Part shown: positions 1 to 6,647 of the stretch, piece after piece
How the letters are laid out: every line of letters starts with the position of its first letter
Numbering within the stretch: the stretch's first letter is position 1
Assembly (NCBI GenBank): GCA_029777145.1
Contig: JAKOSS010000830.1
Location: 1-23,544, forward strand
Origin: Acidobacteriota bacterium
Lineage (GTDB): Bacteria > Acidobacteriota > Blastocatellia > Pyrinomonadales > Pyrinomonadaceae
Direction of reading: 5' to 3'
DNA: 23,544 nucleotides
Made by a program: the position numbers and the translations under genes
The notes under the pieces: generated by a model
Told to the model about the DNA's origin: nothing
Databases searched by the model: none
Seen by the model: the letters and a program-made list of their open reading frames with translations, nothing else

Positions 1-32
1 ATCCAGCCCGCTGACGAACGACCACCGACTTC

Positions 33-123
33 TGCTTACAGCTCACTGCTTACTGCTTACAGCTTACTGCTCACTGCTCACGGCTCACTGCTCACGGCTC
101 ACTGCTCACGGCTCACGGCTCAC
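33..123. repeat. Tandem array of 13 heptamers, unit NGCTYAC
   Basis: Thirteen consecutive 7-bp units read without a break in period. The variants are TGCTTAC, AGCTCAC, AGCTTAC, TGCTCAC and GGCTCAC, with TGCTCAC and GGCTCAC alternating in the second half. The first base and the T/C at position 5 vary while the rest is fixed. It resembles the short tandemly repeated repetitive (STRR) heptamers known from cyanobacteria in form, not in sequence. No function can be read. It is the first of three related arrays before the TetR gene. Confidence 0.93.
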
Positions 124-127
124 TCCC

Positions 128-216
128 TGCCGTCGCTGACGCGACGCCGGATAAAATCGTCGACTCATTCCGTGGGCTGACGCCCACGGCTATCTCTGTG
201 CCGTCGCTTCGCGACT
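128..216. repeat. Palindrome-rich spacer with three REP-like hairpins
   Basis: Three small perfect hairpins lie between heptamer arrays. Arms 131-136 and 141-146 (CGTCGC/GCGACG) enclose loop TGAC. Arms 170-177 and 182-189 (CCGTGGGC/GCCCACGG) enclose the same TGAC loop. Arms 203-207 and 211-215 (GTCGC/GCGAC) enclose TTC. The 10-mer TGCCGTCGCT occurs at 128-137 and again at 199-208, so hairpins one and three look like diverged copies. The style is that of repetitive extragenic palindromes. No transposase or coding sequence accompanies them. Confidence 0.7.
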
Positions 217-243
217 CAGATCCGACCACCGTCCACCCGCAAC

Positions 244-327
244 TGCTCAACGCTCACTGCTTACCGCTCACTGCTCACGGCTCACGGCTCACTGCTCACG
301 GCTCACTGCTCACTGCTCACGGCTCAC
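244..327. repeat. Tandem array of 12 heptamers, unit NGCTYAC
   Basis: Twelve in-phase 7-bp units of the same family as the array at 33-123, again with TGCTCAC and GGCTCAC dominating. Read as protein, three units give a 7-residue LTAHGS-type repeat. That explains an open frame at 198-512, which is not believed to be a gene. Confidence 0.93.
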
Positions 328-349
328 CGTCCGCCGCCACCGAAAGACG

Positions 350-363
350 CCGCGTAAACGCGG
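350..363. repeat. Small hairpin CCGCG-TAAA-CGCGG
   Basis: A perfect 5-bp stem (350-354 with 359-363) around loop TAAA, lying between the second and third heptamer arrays. It is another REP-like palindrome in the gene-free region. Confidence 0.5.
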
Positions 364-382
364 AACTCCAAACTCCGACCAC

Positions 383-480
383 TGCTTACCGCCCGCTGAC
401 CACTGACCACCGTCCACCGACCACGGCTTACTGCTCACTGCTCACTGCTCACTGCTCACCGCTTACCGCTCACCGCTCAC
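383..480. repeat. Tandem array of 14 heptamers, partly diverged
   Basis: The 7-bp period holds over fourteen units. The left half has drifted to TGACCAC, CGTCCAC and CGACCAC; the right half keeps TGCTCAC, CGCTTAC and CGCTCAC. The array stops six bases before the -35 box of the TetR promoter. Together with the other arrays and hairpins it accounts for most of 1-486, in which I see no credible gene. Confidence 0.88.
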
Positions 481-486
481 TGCAAG

Positions 487-515
487 TTGACAGTTCCGAT
501 CAATCATGTTAGAAA
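487..515 (+). promoter_or_regulatory. Sigma-70-type promoter of the TetR gene
   Basis: TTGACA at 487-492, a 17-nt spacer, then TAGAAA at 510-515 (4 of 6 to TATAAT). Initiation would fall near 521-523, giving a leader of only about 15 nt before the ATG at 537. The -10 box and start site lie in the palindrome at 513-536, the expected arrangement for autorepression. Confidence 0.6.
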
Positions 516-536
516 AATGATCGTTCGTTCGTTTTT
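513..536. promoter_or_regulatory. Palindromic TetR operator (predicted)
   Basis: A 24-bp imperfect palindrome with 9 of 12 symmetric pairs: outer AAAAA/TTTTT arms and inner GA-CG/CG-TC pairs. It overlaps the -10 box and start site and ends at the base before the TetR ATG. Positions 522-538 recur upstream of the neighbouring receptor gene with 16 of 17 identical bases. Binding by the encoded TetR protein is inferred. Confidence 0.6.
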
Positions 537-1166
537 ATGCCCAAGCTTAGCCAGGAAGTCATCGCCGAAAAAAAGTCGGTCATTGAATCCGCCGCTCGGG
601 ATCTCTTTATCAGACAAGGCTTTCATGCAACGTCAATGCGGGACATCGCGAAGACCGCCGATGTCTCGATCGGGAACCTCTACAACTACTACGAAACGAA
701 GGAACAGATTTTTGAATCGATCATCGGGAACTATCTGACGGTCATCAACACCCGTCTGAAGAACGTCTTCGGAGAGATCGACCGGCCGCTCGAGCCGATC
801 GGCTTGCTGCGGCTCGGTGAACTCGTCAAGGACATGATCGACCAGCACCAGGACTTCTGGTTGCTGATGTACATCGACGTCCTTGAATTCGATAACCGCC
901 ATTTCCGCTTGATGTTCGACGGCCTGAGCGACAAGTTGCGCGTCCGTTTCGCGAGCGAATTCAACGCCGCGCGATCCGCCGGAATCGTTCGCGACGGGAT
1001 CGAACCCGCAGTCGCGTTCACCGCCGTGTACATGCAGTTCTTCAACTACTTCCTCGTTGAGAAACTGTTCGGCGGCAACGCCCACTTCGGGCTTTCCGAC
1101 GAGGACGCGATCAGCGCTTTGACCGATATCTTCTGTTTCGGGGTTCTGAAGGAACGCGCGAACTGA
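537..1166 (+). CDS. TetR/AcrR family transcriptional regulator
   Basis: A 209-aa one-component DNA-binding regulator. Residues about 10-60 form the TetR helix-turn-helix: an AARDLF helix, QGFHATSMRDIA, then VSIGNLYNYYETKEQIF as recognition helix and linker. The remainder is the helical ligand-binding and dimerisation domain, which is too variable to name a ligand. Length is normal for the family. The ATG at 537 is the only sensible start, yet it directly follows the operator palindrome and has no Shine-Dalgarno sequence, so the mRNA is probably nearly leaderless. A near copy of the operator half-site precedes the outer-membrane receptor downstream, so the protein probably represses itself and the receptor. 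Neighbouring acyl-metabolism genes make a fatty acyl or lipid effector plausible, but that is inference only. Confidence 0.95.
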   Translation: MPKLSQEVIAEKKSVIESAARDLFIRQGFHATSMRDIAKTADVSIGNLYNYYETKEQIFESIIGNYLTVINTRLKNVFGEIDRPLEPIGLLRLGELVKDMIDQHQDFWLLMYIDVLEFDNRHFRLMFDGLSDKLRVRFASEFNAARSAGIVRDGIEPAVAFTAVYMQFFNYFLVEKLFGGNAHFGLSDEDAISALTDIFCFGVLKERAN

Positions 1167-1167
1167 C

Positions 1168-1198
1168 AAAGAAACGATCCGCAAGGAAGTTTCTTTTT
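1168..1198 (+). terminator. Rho-independent terminator after the TetR gene
   Basis: Arms AAAGAAAC (1168-1175) and GTTTCTTT (1189-1196) pair over 8 bp. Inside them TCC (1178-1180) and GGA (1185-1187) pair around a GCAA tetraloop. A T-rich run follows. The stem is AT-rich and has an internal mismatch, so it may be leaky. It separates the regulator from the receptor gene. Confidence 0.5.
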
Positions 1199-1217
1199 AT
1201 TATTGAATATCCAAACA

Positions 1218-1234
1218 CGTACGTTCGTTTTTAT
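1218..1234 (+). promoter_or_regulatory. Second copy of the TetR operator half-site, upstream of the receptor
   Basis: CGTACGTTCGTTTTTAT matches 522-538 at 16 of 17 positions. The left part contains the perfect 8-bp palindrome ACGTACGT (1217-1224). TATAGA at 1232-1237 could be the -10 box, although no good -35 is visible. It sits 27 bp before the receptor ATG, suggesting that the TetR protein also represses the receptor. Confidence 0.55.
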
Positions 1235-1260
1235 AGATTGCAACACCGGAGGTTTTTGAA

Positions 1261-4200
1261 ATGCGAAAGCTAATCTTGATTGGTATGCTGCTGGCAGGAA
1301 TTTTTGCCGGCAATGTTCTCGGGCAGGGAACGACCGGACAAATCAGCGGGACGGTTACCGATCCGAACGGAGCGGTCGTGGCGGGCGCCACCGTCACGGT
1401 GACGAGCACCGAAACGAATTCGACGCGCTCGGCGACAACGAACGGCGACGGATTTTATTCATTTCAGCTTCTGCCCGTCGGACGGTACTCCGTAACCGTC
1501 TCGGCGAGCAATTTTCAGGCTTACAAAGCCGAGGCGACGGTCAACGTGACGCAGACGACCGTCGTCGATGCGCAATTGACGATCAGCGGCGACACGGTCA
1601 CGGTCGACGTCAACGCACCGCTCGCGCAGGTCGAAACGTCGCAGTCGGGCCGCGTCGTCAATGAAACGTCGATCCGGCAACTACCGCTTCCGACGCGCAA
1701 CTTCCAGCAATTGCTGACCCTCTCGCCGGGCGCGCAGAATTCGATCTCGAACAGCACCGAACTCGGCCGCGGCGACACGACGATCAGCGTCAATGGCCAG
1801 CGCACGACGTCGAACAGCGTCCGCATCAACGGCGTCGACGCCAACTCGATCGGCACGAATTCGACGCCGAACATCGCCGTTCCGGCGGCCGAGAGCCTCC
1901 AGGAATTCATCGTCCAGACGTCGCTCTACGACGCTTCGAACGGACGCAATTCAGGTGGGAACGTCGAGGCAGTGACGAAGAGCGGCACCAACGAACTCCA
2001 CGGCGGTCTTTACTACTTCCTGCGCAACAAGTCGCTCAATGCCAACGACCCGTTCCTAAACGCGGCCGGCATCGGACGTCCGATCCTGAACCGAAACCAA
2101 TACGGCGGCACGCTCGGCGGACCGGTGATCAAGGACAAATTCTTCCTTTTCGGCTCGTATCAGGGAACACGCGAAAAGAACGGCGCATCGCTGACAAACA
2201 GTTTGACTTTCCCGGTGATTCCGACCGGACTGACCGATACGAACCGCAACGCAACCGATCTCGCGGCGATGTTCGGTCTGACATCGGCGTTGATCTCGCC
2301 GCAGGCGATCGCGACGCTCAACCTGCGACTCCCGGGCGGTGGCTACGCGATCCCGTCGTCGAGCGTCTCGACGCGCAGCGCGAACCTGCTCGGACTGACG
2401 CAGCCGCAATCAGGCGTTTCGAGGTTCCGTGAAAACCAGTTCAACATAAACGCCGATGCCAATTTCAGCGAAAAGCATTCGCTTTCGGCGAAGTTCTTCA
2501 TCGCCGACAATCCGACCTATCAGTCGAATTACAACTTCGCCGGGCTCGGAAACGGCGCCACGCAGCTGAGCGGTTTCGGTGGCGATCTGACGATCAAGCA
2601 GAAACTGTACTCGATCACCGACACGTACATTTTTTCGCCGAACATCGTCAATCAGCTGCGGCTCGGGTTCAGCCGGATCCGCGTCACCAGCGTTCCCGAA
2701 GAACCGTTTGCGGCCACCGAACTCGGCATGTCGACGCCGTTCGCGAGCCTTTATCCGGGCGCGCCGACGCTTTCATTCAGCGGTGCCGACTCGCTTTTCT
2801 TCTTCGGTTCATCGACGCTCGCCGACCAATCGTCGCGGATCAACGCGTACAGCATCGGCGACACGCTTTCGTGGACCGCCGGAAATCACCGTCTGAAGTT
2901 CGGCGGCGAATACCGCTTCTCGCAGGTCAAGTTCTATTTCAACGCGTTCTCGCGCGGCCAGATCATCTACGGCGACACGTTCACCAACGGCGTTCGCACG
3001 GCGACTGCGTTTCAGAACTTTCTGATGGGGATCGGAACGTCGCTGCTCGGTTCGGGCGTCTTCGACCGGTACTTCAAGGTCAAGGATACGAACGCGTTCG
3101 TCCAGGACGACTGGAAGGTCACCAAGAACCTGACGGTCAACGTCGGACTGCGCTACGACCTGTACGGTCTGCCGGTCGAAGATCAGGGCCGACTCGTCAA
3201 TTTCATTCCGAGCCAGCTACAGGTCGGTTCGGTGGCGACTCCGGCGAATCCGCCAAACGGCTTCGTGCAGGCCCAGGGCGGCGGTCTCGCAAACGTCCCG
3301 ACAGTCGAAAAAACGCTGGTTCCGGTCGATAAGAACAATTTCGCGCCGCGCATCGGATTCGCGTACAAGCTGCCGGGCGATTATTCGGTCGTCCTCCGCG
3401 GCGGATACGGGATCTATTACGACCGCATCTCGACTCGCTACGCGAATACGCAGCTTTTCAACTTTCCGTATTTCGCGCTTGGCGTCGGCCTCGTGAACAA
3501 TCTCGTCGCCCAACCGAGCGCGATCTTCCGGCCGGCTTCGGACCCGTTTATCCACTTGCCGTCGCCGTCACAGTTCCCGACCACGGCCACGATCCCGTCG
3601 CCGCTTTCGACGATCGCTCCGATCGTCGGCGTGCCGATCGCGGGCGTCTTCGTCGATCCCGAGCTGCAAACGCCGTACGTCCAGCAGTTCAACTTCGGCG
3701 TCCAGGCACAGTTTGCGAAGAACTACCTGCTCGAGGTCGGATACGTCGGCAACCGCGGAACGCACCTGATGCAAGTGATCACGCTCAACCAGCCGGTCTA
3801 CAACGCCACGACGAACTCGTTCACGACGCCGCTCGCGCCGTCTTCGGTCCTTTCGGCGAACAAGAATCTGACCGGCGGAATGCAGCAGATCCAGACCACG
3901 TCGCTCTCGCGCTACGATTCGCTCCAGATCTCGCTGACCCGCCGATTCGCGAAGGGACTCCAGTTCCTCGCGGCGTACACATTCGGAAAATCGACCGATT
4001 ACTACTCGGGATCGGCCGTCAACGAGCTGACGAACATGCCGGGCGATCAGTGGAACTGGAGGCTGAACCGCGGACCGTCGGACTTCAACCGTAAACACCG
4101 GTTCGTGATCAGCGGCGTTTACGACCTGCCGAAATTCGTCGGCAAATCGAACGCGGCGAAGTGGCTCGTCAATGACTGGCAGATCGCGGCGATCGCCGTC

Positions 4201-4641
4201 GTCCAGACCGGACTTCCCTTCTCGATCGTCGATTCGAACGGAACGTCGATCATCCAGCGGGCGAACTTCAGCTCGTCGGGCGGCGGCAATTTCGAGGGAT
4301 CGGGGAGCGTTTCGGACCGACTGAACCAGTATTTCAACACGTCGGCGTTCGCAACTTCGCGTTTCGGAGCGGCGAGTTTCGATCCGAACGCGCCGTTCGG
4401 AAATACCGGCAGGAACCTTATTTTCGGACCCGGTCAGACGAACTTCGACGTCTCGTTCATCAAGTTCATTCCGATCAACGAGCGTTTCAAGGCCGAATTC
4501 CGGGCGGAATTCTTCAACATCCTGAATCAGGTGAACTACGCGAATCCTGGCAACCTGATCGGGACGGCTACGTTCGGCCGGATCACCTCCGCGAGCTCCG
4601 GTCCGCGGGTGATCCAGTTCGGGTTCAAACTTAACTTCTAG
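1261..4641 (+). CDS. Oar-like TonB-dependent outer-membrane receptor
   Basis: An 1126-aa outer-membrane protein. Residues 1-21 are a signal peptide, probably cut after VLG. Residues about 24-105 form a carboxypeptidase-regulatory-like beta-sandwich (GQISGTVTDPNGAVVAGATV, then GFYSFQLLPVGRYSVTV). Residues about 115-240 resemble the TonB plug. The rest is a long beta-barrel ending in the aromatic-tipped strand QFGFKLNF, typical of outer-membrane proteins. Length and order match the Oar/TonB-receptor families expanded in Acidobacteriota, whose substrates (oligosaccharides, peptides, lipids) are mostly unknown. Translation starts at an ATG with GGAGG at 1248-1252, 8 nt upstream. The gene is bounded by a TetR-operator-like site upstream and a strong terminator downstream, so it is probably a single-gene unit under the neighbouring regulator. 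Confidence 0.93.
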   Translation: MRKLILIGMLLAGIFAGNVLGQGTTGQISGTVTDPNGAVVAGATVTVTSTETNSTRSATTNGDGFYSFQLLPVGRYSVTVSASNFQAYKAEATVNVTQTTVVDAQLTISGDTVTVDVNAPLAQVETSQSGRVVNETSIRQLPLPTRNFQQLLTLSPGAQNSISNSTELGRGDTTISVNGQRTTSNSVRINGVDANSIGTNSTPNIAVPAAESLQEFIVQTSLYDASNGRNSGGNVEAVTKSGTNELHGGLYYFLRNKSLNANDPFLNAAGIGRPILNRNQYGGTLGGPVIKDKFFLFGSYQGTREKNGASLTNSLTFPVIPTGLTDTNRNATDLAAMFGLTSALISPQAIATLNLRLPGGGYAIPSSSVSTRSANLLGLTQPQSGVSRFRENQFNINADANFSEKHSLSAKFFIADNPTYQSNYNFAGLGNGATQLSGFGGDLTIKQKLYSITDTYIFSPNIVNQLRLGFSRIRVTSVPEEPFAATELGMSTPFASLYPGAPTLSFSGADSLFFFGSSTLADQSSRINAYSIGDTLSWTAGNHRLKFGGEYRFSQVKFYFNAFSRGQIIYGDTFTNGVRTATAFQNFLMGIGTSLLGSGVFDRYFKVKDTNAFVQDDWKVTKNLTVNVGLRYDLYGLPVEDQGRLVNFIPSQLQVGSVATPANPPNGFVQAQGGGLANVPTVEKTLVPVDKNNFAPRIGFAYKLPGDYSVVLRGGYGIYYDRISTRYANTQLFNFPYFALGVGLVNNLVAQPSAIFRPASDPFIHLPSPSQFPTTATIPSPLSTIAPIVGVPIAGVFVDPELQTPYVQQFNFGVQAQFAKNYLLEVGYVGNRGTHLMQVITLNQPVYNATTNSFTTPLAPSSVLSANKNLTGGMQQIQTTSLSRYDSLQISLTRRFAKGLQFLAAYTFGKSTDYYSGSAVNELTNMPGDQWNWRLNRGPSDFNRKHRFVISGVYDLPKFVGKSNAAKWLVNDWQIAAIAVVQTGLPFSIVDSNGTSIIQRANFSSSGGGNFEGSGSVSDRLNQYFNTSAFATSRFGAASFDPNAPFGNTGRNLIFGPGQTNFDVSFIKFIPINERFKAEFRAEFFNILNQVNYANPGNLIGTATFGRITSASSGPRVIQFGFKLNF

Positions 4642-4656
4642 GACCCGACCCGGAGG

Positions 4657-4705
4657 TCAGGACCGCGATCCGGAGGGCAATGATGTTCGCGGTCCTGATC
4701 TTTTT
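4657..4705 (+). terminator. Strong Rho-independent terminator after the receptor gene
   Basis: Perfect 12-bp inverted repeat TCAGGACCGCGA (4657-4668) and TCGCGGTCCTGA (4687-4698), an 18-nt loop, then TCTTTTT ending at 4705. The T-run ends two bases before the ATG of the next gene. Confidence 0.88.
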
Positions 4706-4707
4706 CA

Positions 4708-5484
4708 ATGGAATTCGAAATGTTCGTCGAAACACACGGAAACGGTGATCCGCTGCTTCTCGTTCCCGGCTTTGCGTCGGGCGCATGGTGCTGGTTCGCG
4801 CAGATTCCGGAATTGTCGAGGGAACGTCAATTGATCGCGTTCGACCCGCGCGGGATCGGACGATCACAGTCCGGCGCGTCGGTGCCGACAATGGAATCTT
4901 TCGTCAGCGATGCGATCTCCGTTCTCGATGAACTCGGGATCGAATCGGCCGACGTTCTCGGTGCGAGTTTCGGAGGATTCGTCGCGCAGGAACTCGCGAT
5001 GCGTTTTCCTTCGAGAGTCCGCAAACTGATCCTTGCGTGCACGACGGCCGGAGGACCGACGCATGTCGGACCGTCGCCCGAAATACTCGCTTCGTTCGCG
5101 CCCGATCCGACGGTCACCGTCGGCGAGAGGATCCGAAAATTTATCCGTCCGGCGTTCTCCGACGACTTCAACACGGAGCACGCGGACGTCGTCGAAAGGA
5201 TCTGCCGTCTGCGCGAGGAAAACGAGGTCTCCGAAGCGGTTTATCTCGCGCAACTTCAGGCGGCGGTCCTTTTCGACTCCAATCCGAGACTCAGTTCGAT
5301 CGGATGCCCGACGCTGGTCGTGACGGGCGACCGTGACCGAGTCGTGCCGATGGAAAACTCGCGGAATCTCGCCGGGAAGATTCCCGGAGCCAAACTCTCG
5401 ATCATTCACGGCGGCAGCCATATGCTATTCGTCGAACGCGCCGCCGACTTCAACCGGTCCGTCGCGCAATTTTTGAAGCAATGA
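4708..5484 (+). CDS. Alpha/beta hydrolase, probably cytoplasmic
   Basis: A 258-aa alpha/beta-hydrolase-fold enzyme without a signal peptide. The oxyanion region is LLLVPGFASGAW (residues 17-28), the nucleophile elbow is GASFGG with Ser87, the acid is Asp210 in GDRDRVVP, and the base is His238 in GGSHMLF, so the triad is complete. Closest in style to esterases and C-C hydrolases of the MhpC/3-oxoadipate enol-lactonase kind; the substrate is not predictable. The start could be ATG 4708 or ATG 4720, both in frame and neither with a Shine-Dalgarno sequence. The stop overlaps the next start as ATGA (5481-5484), so the KAS III-like protein is translationally coupled and the two probably act on the same acyl compound. 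Confidence 0.92.
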   Translation: MEFEMFVETHGNGDPLLLVPGFASGAWCWFAQIPELSRERQLIAFDPRGIGRSQSGASVPTMESFVSDAISVLDELGIESADVLGASFGGFVAQELAMRFPSRVRKLILACTTAGGPTHVGPSPEILASFAPDPTVTVGERIRKFIRPAFSDDFNTEHADVVERICRLREENEVSEAVYLAQLQAAVLFDSNPRLSSIGCPTLVVTGDRDRVVPMENSRNLAGKIPGAKLSIIHGGSHMLFVERAADFNRSVAQFLKQ

Positions 5485-6476
5485 GCAGAAACGCAAAGAT
5501 CGTCGGAACCGGCGTTTACGTTCCGGAACGCGTCGTCACGAACGACGACCTCAGCCGGAGCCTCGGCGAGAACATCAACGAATTCGTCGAAACGAACCTC
5601 GGGATCGTCGAGCGGCACGTCATGGCGGATGATCAAAGCGCCGCCGATCTTGCGTCGCTGGCCGCCGAGAGTGCGCTGAAAGACGCCGGAATCGCAGCCG
5701 AAGACATCGATCTGATCATCGTCGCCTCCGACACTCCGGAATACCTGTCGCCGGGAACGTCGGTCGTCGTCCAGCACCGGATCGGCGCGAAGAACGCCGG
5801 TACGTTCGACGTCAACTGCGCCTGCGCCGGATTCGTGACGGCGCTCGACACGGCGTTCAAATACGTCATCGCCGACCGTCGCTACAAGCACGTTTTGGTG
5901 ATCGGCGTCTATGCGATGACGCGCTTTCTCGACTGGAACGAGAAGAAGACGGCGACGATCTTCGCCGACGGCGCGGGCGCGTTCGTCCTTGCCGCCGATG
6001 AGAGCGGCGAATGCGGGATAATTTCGTCGAAGCTCGAAGCAATGGGCGAATATCACGATTTTCTCGGCATCTTCGCCGGCGGCTCGAAGCGGCCGATCAC
6101 CGCCGAGCTTCTCGAAGAAGGCTATTTCAACAAAGTGCGGTTCGCGAAACGGATGCCGCCCGAGATCAACTTCGTCGGCTGGCAGCGGATCGTTCACGAG
6201 ATCCTCCGCGACGCGTCGCTGTCGCTCGCCGACGTCGATCTTTTCCTCTGGACACAGGTCAATCTCTCGACGATCCGCGAGGTCATGGGCGCGCTTGATC
6301 AACCGATGGAGAAAACGCACACCATCATGCGAAAATGGGGCTATACCGGCTCCGCCTGCATCCCGATGGTCTTTCACGACGCAATCGCGGAAGGCAAACT
6401 GAAACGGGGAGACATCGTGACGCTCTGTGCCAGCGGCGGCGGCGTCAACATGGCGGCAATGACATTGCGATTTTAG
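5481..6476 (+). CDS. KAS III (FabH)-like thiolase-fold protein with altered active site
   Basis: A 331-aa protein of the 3-oxoacyl-ACP synthase III family. It has GTGVYVPERVVTNDDL at the N-terminus, the nucleophile Cys115 in NCACAGF, DGAGAFVL at 163-170 and the terminal SGGGVNMAAMTLRF. FabH enzymes use a Cys-His-Asn triad. Here the HQAN motif reads TQVN (Thr258 for His) and the GNT motif reads GYT (Tyr288 for Asn). The acyl-accepting Cys remains but the decarboxylation residues are gone, so ordinary condensation with malonyl-ACP is unlikely. Acyl transfer, hydrolysis or a non-decarboxylative condensation is possible. Length is normal. It is coupled by ATGA overlap to the hydrolase upstream, and its stop codon lies inside the first unit of a heptamer repeat. 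Confidence 0.9.
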   Translation: MSRNAKIVGTGVYVPERVVTNDDLSRSLGENINEFVETNLGIVERHVMADDQSAADLASLAAESALKDAGIAAEDIDLIIVASDTPEYLSPGTSVVVQHRIGAKNAGTFDVNCACAGFVTALDTAFKYVIADRRYKHVLVIGVYAMTRFLDWNEKKTATIFADGAGAFVLAADESGECGIISSKLEAMGEYHDFLGIFAGGSKRPITAELLEEGYFNKVRFAKRMPPEINFVGWQRIVHEILRDASLSLADVDLFLWTQVNLSTIREVMGALDQPMEKTHTIMRKWGYTGSACIPMVFHDAIAEGKLKRGDIVTLCASGGGVNMAAMTLRF

Positions 6477-6622
6477 ATTTTGGATTTTTGAATTTGGATT
6501 TTTGAATTTGGATCTTGGATATTGGACCTTGGATCTTGGATCTTTGGTCTTGATCGTCGGTATTAACAACACCCGAAAGCTCAAAGATCAAAGATCAAAG
6601 TTCCAAGATCAAAGACCAAAGA
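6472..6622. repeat. Inverted pair of heptamer arrays between KAS III-like and CoA-ligase genes
   Basis: The left array (6472-6548) has eleven 7-bp units, mostly TTTGGAT, TTTTGAA and CTTGGAT. The right array (6581-6622) has six units, mostly TCAAAGA, with TCCAAGA and CCAAAGA. In shifted phase the right unit is the reverse complement of the left (TCTTTGA versus TCTTGGA), so the transcript can fold into a long imperfect hairpin with a loop around 6556-6580. The first unit contains the TAG stop of the upstream gene. A similar-sized arrangement occurs at 10626-10779. Confidence 0.88.
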
Positions 6623-6647
6623 TCGTTGAACTAGACTCGTTCTGACT

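Noticed and set aside
33..480. Possible CRISPR array
   Set aside because: Units are 7 bp and directly adjacent, with no 25-40 bp repeats, no unique spacers and no cas genes.
198..512. Open frame encoding LTAHGS-type heptapeptide repeats
   Set aside because: It is the translation of 7-bp tandem repeats (three units per seven residues), with no ribosome site and no family resemblance, and it runs into the TetR promoter.
5406..6584. 392-aa minus-strand open frame opposite the KAS III-like gene
   Set aside because: The plus strand encodes a clear family protein here. The antisense product is low-complexity Arg/Asp/Val-rich and begins in the heptamer repeat, typical of GC-rich shadow frames.
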